Assembly: GCF_018143015.1 (NCBI RefSeq)
Contig: NC_054741.1
Location: 62,649,697-62,713,696 of the forward strand
Length of the DNA: 64,000 bases
Reading direction: 5' to 3'
Origin: Lytechinus variegatus
Lineage: Eukaryota > Echinodermata > Echinoidea > Temnopleuroida > Toxopneustidae
The notes under the pieces were generated by a model. That model made no database searches and was not told the DNA's origin. It saw only the letters and a list, made by a program, of their open reading frames with translations. The position numbers and the translations under genes were made by a program. This document shows, one piece after another, positions 22,703 to 31,918 of this stretch. Numbering within the stretch: position 1 is the first letter of the stretch; each line of letters opens with the position of its first letter.

Positions 22703-22891
22703 TTAACAAAATTTATTTTGATTACTCGTAACTGAGAGAAATTTGGTTAGATGACCAGAATTACACTTTGTTTTTAACACATTTACATGATTGAAAAATG
22801 ATTGCGATTGTAACATAAACAGTTGACTACAACTTGTTATACATGGCCTGCCATGTACGTTTAACTGAACATATTGATTGTATTTGGTATG
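22703..22891 (-). CDS. Membrane caspase gene, proposed last exon (p10 end)
   Basis: Begins after a strong acceptor (TTTCCTTGCAG) in phase 0, matching the phase-0 donor of the exon at 22958-23067, and stays open for 62 codons to TAA. The segment VHGRPCITSCSQLFML sits where caspase small subunits carry a (K/R)QxPC-x-x-S-x-L-x-x-x-(L/F)-(Y/F) ending, so it plausibly closes the p10 fold. A further ~35 residues rich in Ser, Asn and Lys follow, longer than the usual caspase C-terminus. It lacks the typical LTRVNR-like helix directly after the previous exon, so a missed exon or a degenerate tail remains possible. Confidence 0.5.
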   Translation of the reverse strand, partial: HTKYNQYVQLNVHGRPCITSCSQLFMLQSQSFFNHVNVLKTKCNSGHLTKFLSVTSNQNKFC

Positions 22892-22957
22892 CTGCAAGGA
22901 AATAATCATATTCAGAAAGGAATTAAGGGAAAACCCTTAATAAAAGAGACATCGTAC

Positions 22958-23067
22958 CTTCGTCATGATGTCATCCAGATGATGAGCATGCGCACTAGCT
23001 ATGAGCTCCTCACAGAGGGCTTGAATGAACCAAGATCCGTTTTGTTTGTGACGCAGTGAAAAATAAC
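22958..23067 (-). CDS. Membrane caspase gene, p10 core exon
   Basis: 110 bases between an acceptor (CTATTGACAG) and donor (ACGAAG|GTACGA). With the split Gly codon from the previous exon it reads EGYFSLRHKQNGSWFIQALC and continues EELIASAHAHHLDDIMTK. Family knowledge: Y-(Y/F)-S-W-R-x(3)-GSWFIQ-x-LC is the most conserved part of the caspase small subunit. The Arg in SLRHK is the position that helps bind the substrate P1 Asp. The usual Trp before it is Leu. Phase 2-in and 0-out agree with both neighbours. Confidence 0.88.
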
Positions 23068-23177
23068 CTGTCAATAGGGATAATCAATGACGACGTTTAT
23101 ATGACAAAACAGTATTAATTGGTTCTCTATTTCCGCTATCTCTCATTTGCTGTAAAGCTTTATCTTTCCTTCCATAG

Positions 23178-23349
23178 TTGTGTCAAAATCCCTCATCCAT
23201 GTCAACCTTCCCCTCTTACAAAGTAACAATTCTTTATACACTGAAACATTTACTTACAACGCATACGTACCTCAGCTTACGCACCTTATTACCCCCCCCC
23301 CACACACACACACACACACTTTTTTTCTCCAAAAGCACACACACCGCAC
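23178..23349. repeat. CA-rich low-complexity stretch
   Basis: CACACA and C runs around 23290-23345, immediately left of the hAT-like element. Confidence 0.6.
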
Positions 23350-23663
23350 CATATGCGGAAATCACAGGGGGAGGGGGACGTGTCCTCCCTACTCAAAATA
23401 GTAGGGGGGGACACAATATCAAATGACCCCCTACTATTAAATTTTGTGGTCCTTTATGATGGTAAGAAATCCATCATTCAAAATCGAAATAAAACATGTA
23501 TTTTAGGACGAGATAACCTTATTTTTGTGATGATAACTTTTTTTTGCTTGTCAAATTTATTTTCGTCGAAATGACCTTAAATTTTGGGTGATTACTTTTT
23601 TTGGCTTGTACAATTTTTCAGCCCCTTGTCCCCCCTACCTTTTGGGAGAGATTTCCGCCCCTG
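23350..23663. mobile_element. hAT-like element in caspase intron, duplication CACCGCAC
   Basis: Ends CATATGCGGAAATC and, read inward from the right, CAGGGGCGGAAATC. Flanked by perfect CACCGCAC at 23342-23349 and 23664-23671. 314 bases, G-rich, non-coding. The interior matches, inverted, 36565-36725 (GGGGGACACAATATCAAATG and AATACATGT(A/T)TTA region). Confidence 0.85.
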
Positions 23664-24212
23664 CACCGCACCCATACTTTTCGCGCGTCCACACCAGGGC
23701 TTCGTCTTACTCTGATCCAATCAATCGTAACTCTGTGGAAATCCATCAGTGTCATAATTTTTTTCTACAGGAAATGTGCACAATGTCCTTTATAAACAAA
23801 GGAGAACACACCAAATTGTCAAGAAATCAATTAATTTATGGATATGCATTAATATCTAGATAAATTTTTTGAGCAAATATTCATTTTATATATGGTGACT
23901 TTGCTGGCTTTCCATAGTTGCGATCAATCGGATCAATCGAAGCTCTTTATAAGACGGGGCACTGATATCCATTGTATCGTACAGGCGTATCCCATCACAA
24001 GTTTTTGCTTTCAGGGAACTACGCTATCTTCCGTTAACAAATATCTTTTATATTTATACTCTTTTATGACAAATGATTCTGTATAATTCACATTAAAAAC
24101 TGTATTTCGTTAAAATGGAGGAAAATAAATGTTAATTTGAATAAGAATGGGGGGGATCCGGTGACCTATCACCTTCCCTCTCTGTCCCTCTGGCTCCCTA
24201 TCGTCAATTTAC

Positions 24213-24434
24213 CTTCTGATGTTGCATGGGCAATGTAGACATCCGCATTGTCTGGTACACTACCGTCAATGTCTAATTCTCCTGCATCCAGTGTAGGAGG
24301 TGGTGTCACACATTCTCCTTCTCTCGTTACCATAGTAACCCCTCCATCTACTCCGTCAGTCTTCACAGTGTCAGTATACATTCCAGGATCTTCTTCATAA
24401 TTTGGAGGAGATGGAGCACTCGGCGTTGCTTTGT
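24213..24434 (-). CDS. Membrane caspase gene, inter-subunit linker and p10 start
   Basis: 222 bases, acceptor ATCTCCTTTTCAG, donor GAAG|GTAAAT. The first codon completes QACRGD with the previous exon. It then encodes a ~55-residue acidic, Pro/Thr-rich linker (TPSAPSPPNYEEDPG, LDAGELDIDGS) and the first p10 strand PDNADVYIAHATSEG, the equivalent of (A/D)DFLxAYxTxPG in other caspases. Several Asp-Gly sites (VKTDG, DIDG) are candidate self-processing points. In active caspases cleavage here separates large and small subunits. The linker is longer than in typical effector caspases. Confidence 0.85.
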
Positions 24435-24932
24435 CTGAAAAGGAGATTTTGTCAAGAACGATTGTCGGCTTATTCAAATTGTTTAAATAGCTTATGAGCA
24501 ACTTTTTTCATATGTTTATGAAATCTGTCTTTTTCTCATCGGATTGTCTTCATTTCAACGATTTGTTAAATTATTTTTTCGAAAATAACTGTTTATCTGA
24601 CAAACAAAGAAGATTCGGATAGGAACATTTAGAAATAAACAATTATTTGGTTGGGAGGGAACTACATTCAATTATGTAAATAACAACGTATCGGTCTTTT
24701 AATAGAACGAATAGGCTTTTGTATTGTAGATAATTATTGATGCCTATTGATAAGACAATAGGAAAGACATTTCGAATATTGATCTAAACAATATTGCAAT
24801 CTTGATCAGAAAATCAGGATAATAAAAGTAATATATTCGTTGCCGTCGTTTCGATTTCCTTGTTCTCTCGAAAACTCTTAATTTTGTTACTCTATAGCTG
24901 GTGTAAAAGGGGGGTGGTTGTAAGTGGATTAC

Positions 24933-25149
24933 CTCCACGACAGGCCTGGAAGAACATGATCTTTGGTTTTCCGATCAAAGCTGGACAGTTGTTCCCAGAG
25001 AACATGTTCTTGATTTCCTCGACGGTGACGACTTTCTGATCGATACCAAGAATCCCTTCTGAAACCCCGTGGCTCATGAAGACCAATACAACAGAGGTAT
25101 GGGAGGGAGAGATCTTCTGTTTTAGGCTCTTCAGTTTTCGTCGTATCCC
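24933..25149 (-). CDS. Membrane caspase gene, catalytic exon (His and Cys)
   Basis: 217 bases, acceptor CTCATGCGCAAAG, donor GGAG|GTAATC. It reads GIRRKLKSLKQKISPSHTSV, VLVFMSHG (catalytic His), a loop, then KIMFFQACRG (catalytic Cys). In the partial product these are His424 and Cys467, 43 residues apart, as expected for the C14 peptidase fold (about 42 in caspase-3). The pentapeptide QACRG is the caspase signature. It joins the exon before in phase 0 and after in phase 1. Both catalytic residues being present argues for an active protease rather than a caspase-like decoy. Confidence 0.92.
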
Positions 25150-25423
25150 CTTTGCGCATGAGAAACGGATAAGGCAAATGATATGAATTATTAGACGGAC
25201 CTCACTGTCATTTAAAATGATATGGCAAGATTAGTAGGGTTGTGTTCTTAAATTTGTTAAGTTCTTCGCTGCCAATCGTTCATCCCCTCTTGTTCCCCTT
25301 TCTTTCTCTACCATATACCCACCTCTCCTTCTCTTCATCTCTCTCTCCATCTTTCATTCTTTGTGTCTGATTCTTCAAGAGGCAGATTCTACAGTAACGC
25401 GAGCGCCACAATTTTAATGTATC

Positions 25424-25572
25424 CCGTGTTTACTCTTAATCGGGTTTTGCATCGACTCGCGGTGCAGAACCGCGAGCTGTAACAGCGTGTAAACGCAGAG
25501 CAAGATAAACCAAAAGCCGATTCTGCATCGGCTTTTGGTTTTGAACCAAAGGCCGATCAAGTGTAAACACGG
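25424..25572. mobile_element. Foldback MITE in caspase intron
   Basis: Outer inverted ends CCCGTGTTTACTCTTAATCG and (inward) CCGTGTTTACACTTGATCGG, with inner hairpins around GCAGAACCGCG and AAAGCCGATTCTGCATCGGC. Non-coding. Confidence 0.65.
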
Positions 25573-25614
25573 TAAGAATCGATATACATTTTTATGTCAG
25601 ATCAACTAAGCGGA

Positions 25615-25860
25615 ATGGATCCTACAACGCAGCAAATGCATTGAAAATGCAAGTCCAATCACATTGAAGTATTTATCGAGAGTTGATGAATCGGAACGGC
25701 AGTTTCATCTGACGTTCTAGAGCAAATTTGTCGCTTGTCCTGAGTCACAGACGAAACTTCCGTTTCGATTCACCTACTCTCGTCAAAGCCTTAGTTGTCA
25801 TAAAAGGTACTATAGACAATAGATTATCTACGTTTCGGAAACCGTCTGCGTAATAATTAT
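25615..25860. repeat. Dispersed repeat, copy 2 of 3
   Basis: Shares ATGGATCCTACAACGCAG, TCACATTGAA, the ACAATAGATT segment and GCGTAATAATT end with 61385-61680, and its start with 12195-12310. Confidence 0.6.
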
Positions 25861-25955
25861 TGTTGTGGAAACTTCTTATAGATTATACCTACGGTGACTT
25901 AGGGTTTTATACATCTTTTTGGAGTACATCTAGTGTCAAATTTGAAAGACGTTAC

Positions 25956-26129
25956 CTCAGCAGTGAGATTTTGAGCTTCATTAGACGTGTAGCCAATCTC
26001 GGTGAAGACATGCTTGACATTGACCATATCAACATCAGATCCCTTTCTCTCAATGGTTCTATCGGTGTGAAAGGTGTAGTTGTTGAGGATGAATACGATA
26101 CCTTTATCCCGCTGGTCCATAGGGTAGCA
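25956..26129 (-). CDS. Membrane caspase gene, p20 N-terminal exon
   Basis: 174 bases (58 codons, phase 0 in and out), acceptor ATGTTTCTTTCAG, donor GCTGAG|GTAACG. Reads CYPMDQRDKGIVFILNNYTF, then DRTIERKGSDVDMVNVKHVF and a GYTSNEAQNLTAE end. Family knowledge: Y-x-M-x(4)-G-x-(C/A)-(L/V)-I-x-NN-x-x-F opens the caspase large subunit, and R-x-G-(T/S)-D-x-D supplies the S1-pocket Arg. Both are present. It joins directly to the catalytic exon. Confidence 0.9.
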
Positions 26130-26358
26130 CTGAAAGAAACATTATGCCATCTGTGTTTAATAGCTCTACGATTGAACATGAACGAAGTAAAGCATTAGCC
26201 AAAATGCCCCCCAAATCAACTTGTTTTCGTTTTATCGACAAGAATGTGCAGTTTATTTATTTCATGTTTTAGACTTGGGATAAAATGGAATAATCGTCAA
26301 AGAATGAGAAAATATCTACATTTATACGTCGTATAATCTTGGGACCCCTTCCCCAGAA

Positions 26359-26822
26359 ACAAATCAAGGGTCGAGGATTCGAGTCCCGCCCGGCGCTAAT
26401 GTCCTTTGGAGAGACAATTATCCACGTTTGCCACTCTCCACCCAGATGTTAAATGGATAACGGGTAGGTTGTGAACGTCAATATGATTAGATTGGCACGT
26501 GTGCACTGATAAAAGGTTATCTGGCCTGGGGCCCGTTGCAGAAAGAGTTGCGTTAAAACGCAAGTCAAAAATCAATCGCAAGTCCCAAATGCGCGCTGTT
26601 GATTGGTTGAAAATCAAGTTGCGCATGATTTTTAGAGTTGCGTTTGATTGCAACTCTTTCTGCAACGGGCCCCTGGATACTTCCCAGGGAGTTGAGATGG
26701 TGCATTTTTGTGTGGAACAGTGATGGATACTGTCAACCGGGTAGTAATAAAGCGCTTAGAAACCAAGCGCTATATAAAATTAATGTAACTATTGTTATTA
26801 TTGTTATTATTATTATTAAATC
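26359..26822 (+). repeat. tRNA-derived SINE with ATT tail, split by a MITE
   Basis: GAGGATTCGAGTCCCGCCC fits a Pol III B box at the start; the 3' end has AAAGCGCTTAGAAACCAAGC, GCTATATAAAATTAATG and an ATTGTTATTATT tail. A MITE (26530-26671) interrupts the body. A related 3' end lies at 52455-52585. Located in a caspase-gene intron. Confidence 0.75.
26530..26671. mobile_element. GGCCCGTTGCAG MITE, copy 2, duplication CCTGG
   Basis: Perfect ends GGCCCGTTGCAGAAAGAGTT in both orientations, flanked by CCTGG at 26525-26529 and 26672-26676. 142 bases, non-coding, inserted in a SINE. Inverted relative to the copy at 12410. Confidence 0.88.
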
Positions 26823-26844
26823 CTTAAAATATCTCTTTAAATAC

Positions 26845-26930
26845 CTCTTCTCGGTTAAGTCCTATTTCTGTAATGGTGGCACTCCTGATCTTTTCGGCTT
26901 GATAAAACCCATCGACATCCGGTGGAACGT
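26845..26930 (-). CDS. Membrane caspase gene, juxtamembrane exon 2
   Basis: 86 bases, acceptor TTTTCATGCAG, donor GAAGAG|GTATTT. Only one frame is open, and it is the one demanded by phase: VPPDVDGFYQAEKIRSATIT then EIGLNREE. It enters in phase 1 (completing Asp) and leaves in phase 0. This is the cytoplasmic linker between membrane helix and protease; no CARD or DED adaptor domain is recognisable. The DVDG site could serve for release by Asp-specific cleavage (inference). Confidence 0.78.
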
Positions 26931-27215
26931 CTGCATGAAAAAAAAACACATATAAATGGAATTGAATTTGAAAATAAAGAAGACGGAGAGAAGTGTCGCT
27001 GCCGCCAATCGATTTGGTTGATAAAGTTTAGTCCCATTGAACCCTAATGTAATAATTATCATGGAGCCACTAATTAGCAGCCCCGTTCCATATTCCATGT
27101 ACTTCTGTAATGTAGCAAGTCCTTATTATAGAATAACAGCACTATAGGCAGAAAGATTGCTTGGCATTGAGTTAAAGGTGCTAATGAATGAATATGAGGA
27201 TAAATTGCTACATAC

Positions 27216-27258
27216 CATCATCGTCTTCTCCAACTGAATCTTCATCGAGTATTGTGTA
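27216..27258 (-). CDS. Membrane caspase gene, juxtamembrane exon 1
   Basis: A 43-base exon, acceptor ACTTTCCTTGCAG, donor GATG|GTATGT, reading YTILDEDSVGEDDD. Strongly acidic and directly after the basic stop-transfer sequence. Phase 0 in, 1 out, matching both neighbours. Short, but both splice sites are near-consensus. Confidence 0.72.
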
Positions 27259-27671
27259 CTGCAAGGAAAGTTTAAAATGTATTGATTTAACTATCAAAGC
27301 TTATAACAGTTCATATAGACTATGAAATGTGTTTTCTCTGCTCCTTGAAAAACAACCCTGTACTCTGGAAGAGCCTTCTTTGCCTTACAAATCAAATGAA
27401 CCAATAGGCCAAAATGAGGATAAGAAAATCTTTAAAAAAAAGTAGAAAGGGTGGAACAAAGATAACTGATTGCCAATTAATGAGAACTTTGGGGGAGGGA
27501 ATAGAAGCAAAAAGTCTCACAAAAATCACAATGCATTGTTTGGGTTTGCGAAGTAGAGGCCTACGCGTTGATCCCACCATGCCCATTATAATCACAATAT
27601 TAAAAAAACAGGAATTCTACCTCAATTATATTTATTTCCCAATATTAAGATGGAAAATTTAGTTTACATAC

Positions 27672-27775
27672 CTGCTTTCTGCTGTGTCTGTGTCTCAATT
27701 TATAAATGATATATATCAGTGGCAGGATTAGTAAAGGAAGACCTAGAAAGCCAATAAATCCCATCGTCTTGAGTT
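27672..27775 (-). CDS. Membrane caspase gene, transmembrane exon
   Basis: 104 bases, acceptor TTTGTTTAACAG, donor AAGCAG|GTATGT. Reads LKTMGFIGFLGLPLLILPLI then YIIYKLRHRHSRKQ: one ~20-residue hydrophobic helix followed by a basic cluster, the classic stop-transfer of a type I membrane protein. That puts the upstream Thr-rich and sushi exons outside the cell and the caspase inside. It enters in phase 1 from the mucin-like exon and leaves in phase 0. Confidence 0.85.
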
Positions 27776-28221
27776 CTGTTAAACAAAGCATGAATATTTC
27801 AAATTCATTTACTTCGCATCTCTCTCTCTAAAAAAGCTACAATACAATACAGCGAGATGAAATCAATAAAATAATTTCATGATAAAGGAAAGTAAATCAA
27901 TTACAATAAGAAATCAACAAAATAAAAAATGCAAAAGGTAATGATTTTATATATACATATATATATATACATGATAACTATCATCAATTCTATAACCATA
28001 AATAAGTTTAGTACAAATCTAGCTCTGAAACCTTCTTGAGAATCTACAAATTAACATTCGGTAATCTTTTAAGTGATCCACAGCTTGAACAAAAATTGTT
28101 ACCTAGGTATAATTGTTGTCCTTAGGGCCTTTGAGACAACTGTCACGATATAAGGTATATAAACTTAGCTTGAAAAGTTTGAATATTTTTTCTAAAATTA
28201 ACATGATTGAAGAGAACTTAC

Positions 28222-28599
28222 TGTGAGACGTTCCAGGAAGAGCAGTCGTAGGTCCAGTCTTCCTGGAGGAATGACTTTGTGTTGTAGAACTGTCTGTCGT
28301 GATAGGATCCGCTTTGGGAGTAGTAGCAGTAGTAGGGTTCGTCTTGGGGGTATGGTTTCCTTTCGTAGTATGATTCTTTGTGGAAGGAGTCACAGAAGAA
28401 TTAGTTGCAATTGTTGTATCAGTTTCAACTGCTGGGGTTGTTTCCGCTATCGATGGACTCGGCTTCGTGATGGGACTTGCCATCGTGGGATCGTTGTGCC
28501 ATGTCGTTGTTTCGGAAGGTGTACTGCTTGTATGAACATGTTTCGTCGAATAGTTTGTTCCGGCCGTTGTGGCAGTATGGGTGGTTGGTTGTTCCTTTG
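28222..28599 (-). CDS. Membrane caspase gene, Thr/Ser/Pro-rich stalk
   Basis: 378 bases, acceptor TTTCTTTTCAACAG, donor CACA|GTAAGT (consensus). About 125 residues dominated by Thr, Ser and Pro (KEQPTTHTATTAG, KPSPSIAETTPAVETDTT, NPTTATTPKADPITT) with NYS, NSS and NHT N-glycosylation sequons. Family knowledge: such mucin-like segments are O-glycosylated stalks holding a ligand-binding module away from the membrane. One exon encodes the whole stalk. Phase 1 in and out, as is usual for extracellular modules. Confidence 0.83.
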
Positions 28600-28914
28600 C
28601 TGTTGAAAAGAAATAGAAATCAATTAAAAATCATTGAAAGGAAATCACATTTGTTAATCTTTCAACTTTATATTATCAGATATTATAATCAGACCTTTTC
28701 CATAGATGGCACAATAATCTTAATCAAACACAATACTGTATAATTGACTGATTATTAATGAAACGTGTCGATATCATCTATCAGAAAAACATCGCCAAAA
28801 GGACAACTTGGATAGATCCCTTTAAAAGAATTTAGGATCTTCGTAAAAACAGAATTACGTATGAATAATAAAATAATCAAAACAAAAATCAAGGGGGGGG
28901 GGGTTATATCACAC

Positions 28915-29112
28915 CTTGACAATGTGGGAATTCATTAGACAGAGTGCCATTCGGCCGGCATTTGATGGTAGAACTTCCGACCATTGTGAAACTAGAGTCA
29001 CTGCAGGCAAATACACACACGGTATCACATTTGATGCCTTGGTTTGGCGGGCAAGTTCCTTGGATCAACAGGAGCGGGGACGAGTAAGCCGGCAGAAAGC
29101 AATTCGTTGATT
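28915..29112 (-). CDS. Membrane caspase gene, sushi/CCP module
   Basis: 198 bases, acceptor CTTCACTGCAG, donor TCAAG|GTGTGA, phase 1 in and out as typical for CCP exons. The module spans about residues 90-135 of the partial product: CPPNQGIKCDTVCVFACS, then GSSTIKCRPNGTLSNEFPHC. Spacing of Cys, the NG-(T)-x-S pattern and PxC ending fit a short complement-control (sushi) domain; the usual Trp after NGT is Leu and there are extra cysteines. These modules bind proteins or glycans outside the cell. A Leu-rich stretch precedes it. Confidence 0.75.
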
Positions 29113-29661
29113 CTGCAGTGAAGAGAAGGTATCGTTTAAGGTAATATATGCTACAAACTCACTGAACAGCGTCATCACAAGTCCTAAATGGTTCATTTAG
29201 TTATACAAGATAATGAGAATTAATTTGTCAAATTGAATGATAATATTCATTAAATTTGAAAAAATTATGGTAAAATTGAAATCGCTGTTTTCAAAAGTCG
29301 CAAATCTTAGTCTTATAAAGACACTCTCTATCCATTATTTTCAATAGAAATAACTTCCAATAGAAATAAATAACAAACAAAGAAAGTTGGACTACTGACG
29401 TTGCAAATATGAGCAAAAGCTGGTTTTCATTCTGACTAAAATGGATTCAAGTTGAAAAATACTTTAAATTGACCTTGCTAAGTCAAATGGGTTTAACATA
29501 AAATTTGGGGGGATTTAGATTCATCAAACAATAAATGTAAAGATGATTTGAAAGATATTTTCCATCGTTTTAATTTCGCCATGCCTAATTCGCACGTTAT
29601 TTCTGCTTTAAAAACAACGTAACGTAAATGGGTGCATGGTGATAACGGTAAGTAGGCCTAC

Positions 29662-29869
29662 CTTTCATGTGACCAGTAAATACAAGCCTGTTGACCATGG
29701 AATTGGTAGCATCCTGAACTGCAGCATCTCGGGTGTAAGTGGACTTTGCCATTACCCTAAACCCGGTCTGCTGGTCAGTCACTAGCGCATCATAGGCGAA
29801 GGTCTCTCTGAACCATTTGTAGAGCCTCTTTTGGGATATGGTATAAAAGGTCCGACATGATACGAGATC
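29662..29869 (-). CDS. Membrane caspase gene, most upstream exon found
   Basis: 208 bases, acceptor CTTCAAATCTCCAG, donor AAAG|GTAGGC; phase 0 in, 1 out, joining the sushi exon. Reads DLVSCRTFYTISQKRLYKWF, ETFAYDALVTDQQTGFRVMA, then RDAAVQDATNSMVNRLVFTG. I do not recognise this fold. It is soluble-looking, with one Cys and many aromatics, and presumably extracellular because it precedes the sushi module. No signal peptide or start codon is in view, so at least one exon lies further upstream, perhaps beyond the repeat-filled 30-52 kb. Confidence 0.65.
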
Positions 29870-29939
29870 CTGGAGATTTGAAGAATAGCAAAGTACTGTC
29901 ACAGCTGCAGTATGTACCATCCAGGATGGTTTTGAGAGG

Positions 29940-30640
29940 GGGGAGGGGGGGGGGGGTTATTCATTGGGACTGCTTTTTCCGTCCAAATAAAATTGAAAGG
30001 TTCATTGACGTACTGTGGGTGGGGCCTCCCGAAATTGAATTTTGAGGGAAATCATTTTAATGAACAAAATTTACCTTTGGTGAAAATATTGTGGACGCTC
30101 TTTTGATTTAACCAATTATAAAAATCAATGTGTAAAACCGAGATTTAAATCATCCAACAATGTACAGAACTGAATATTTAACAAAAAAAGTGGTTTACGA
30201 CCTCGTGTTACGAGATTAGATCCTAAACAAAATAATCAGTTTTGCGCACTTACGTTTTTGCCTCATGCACGTGCAGCATGTATACTGGTTATGGTCTTAG
30301 GATGATTGATCAAATAACTCTAATAGGATCCACATCTTTGCATTTTATGAACCAAATAAATTAATGTACATTCTTTTATTCTGATATCAGTACAATACCC
30401 AGGAGCGAAACAAGAAATCCAAACACCCTTAGCTTTCACTTTGGACTCTTTAAATTGAAAAAAAAAATTCCAATGTAGGTTTGTGAGGGCATATATGTGC
30501 TTGATTGGGGTTATTATGGTATATTCGATCCGGTACTTGACTGACTATAGTGTGCGACTACGTAATAAAAGATCTAGGTTGTTTTGTGTTGCGTGCAAAT
30601 GGAGAGTGGAGCACCGATCGAGTCAGGCCAGGCAACGTAA
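29940..30640. other. No gene recognised
   Basis: AT-rich spacer with a G run at 29938-29955. A possible minus donor at 30245-30250 has no phase-compatible exon. If the caspase gene has 5' exons upstream, this is intron. Confidence 0.4.
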
Positions 30641-30648
30641 GTCGTGAC

Positions 30649-31207
30649 CCCGGGGGGGGGGGGGCACTTCCATTCACGAGTGGATACCATGCGCGACCAT
30701 GGGGTCTCGAAAAGCACCCTAAACAAGTAATTTCCATATTCTGAAAATGCACCCCTTAACAAGTATTGGCGTGTGAAACCCTACCCTTAACAAGTATTGG
30801 AAACAAAACGATACTCTTGGAAAAAATTCCCCTAAATGAACCCCTAAACAAGTACAGGAATGTTTGATTGTTACGGGTCCTTCGGTCATCGGCTTTACCT
30901 TATTTGGTTTAGTACGACCCCACCTTCTACACCTCGCACAAATCGGACTCTAAACACGAAGTGTTGGGGCAAAAAGGACATCCTTTATAAAACATTTTAA
31001 TTTTGTTTTATCATTCCGCAAATTCGACCCTAAACACGTAATTTTCCTAGCGAAATAGATACCCTTTTTTCATTATTTTTGTGTTTATGACACCCTTATC
31101 ACGTTACGTATACGAAACGTTCCCTATCGTGAAAAGGACATCTTTTTTACGTGTTTTTTTGGTCGCGCATGGTATCCACTCGTCAATGTAAGTGCCCCCC
31201 CCCCGGG
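30649..31207. mobile_element. CCCGGGG foldback MITE, copy 1, duplication GTCGTGAC
   Basis: Both ends read CCCGGGGGGG then GCACTT(C/A)CATT(C/G)ACGAG and TGGATACCATGCGCGACCA. Flanked by perfect 8-bp GTCGTGAC at 30641-30648 and 31208-31215. Interior has repeated AACAAGTATTGG and ACACGTAATTTTC motifs. Same family, opposite orientation, at 59707-60260. Confidence 0.9.
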
Positions 31208-31376
31208 GTCGTGACTTGCATTAATTACTTCATTCCACGGTCCACCAATTTTTTAAGGTGTGGACACAAAACACAGTGTCATGACGTACTTACGTAGGAG
31301 TCTACCAATGTATATATGCGCAAATCGGTAAGTCTATATCGAATATGCTAATAACCATGATAACGGATTTTTATGG

Positions 31377-31918
31377 AAGCTTAAAAGTGCCACCGAGATG
31401 TTGAGATAATTATCTTGGGAAGTCGGCATCATGATAGCAAAAGATCAGATGACGAGATCCTGGATCTCATCATGTCCACATATTTCAGAAGAGATGATCA
31501 GATGACAAGATCCTGGATCTCTTCATGTCGACATCCTTTAGAAGAGATGATCAGATGATCGTCGATCCATGATCATATCATCTGATCATCTCTTCCACTG
31601 GATGTAGACATGACGAGATCCGGGATCTTGTCATCTGATCATCTCTTCTAAAAGATATCGACATGACGAGATCCATGATCTTGTCATCTGATCATCTCTT
31701 CTAAAAGATGTCGACATGACGAGATCCGGGATCTTGTCATCTCATCATCTCTTCTAAAAGATGTGGACATGATGAGATCCGGGATCTTGTCATCTGATCA
31801 TCTCTTCTGAAAGATGTGGACATGATGAGATCCAGGATCTCGTCAACTGATCTTTTGCTATCACAATGTCGACTTCCCAAGATAATTATCTCAACATCTC
31901 GGTGGCACTTTTAAGCTT
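31377..31918. mobile_element. Foldback element made of 53-bp palindromic modules
   Basis: Near-perfect ~70-base outer inverted repeats starting AAGCTTAAAAGTGCCACCGA and containing GATAATTATCTTGGGAAGTC. Inside are about nine modules of 53 bases (TCTGATCATCTCTTCT starts at 31581, 31634, 31687, 31740, 31793), each with an internal GAGATCC-x-GGATCTCGTCATG palindrome; modules left of about 31570 run in the opposite direction. The whole 542 bases can fold into one long hairpin. No coding frame. Confidence 0.85.

Noticed and set aside
30220..30300. Small Cys-rich exon before a GTAAGT donor upstream of the caspase gene
   Set aside because: The only frame compatible with the next exon contains a stop codon.
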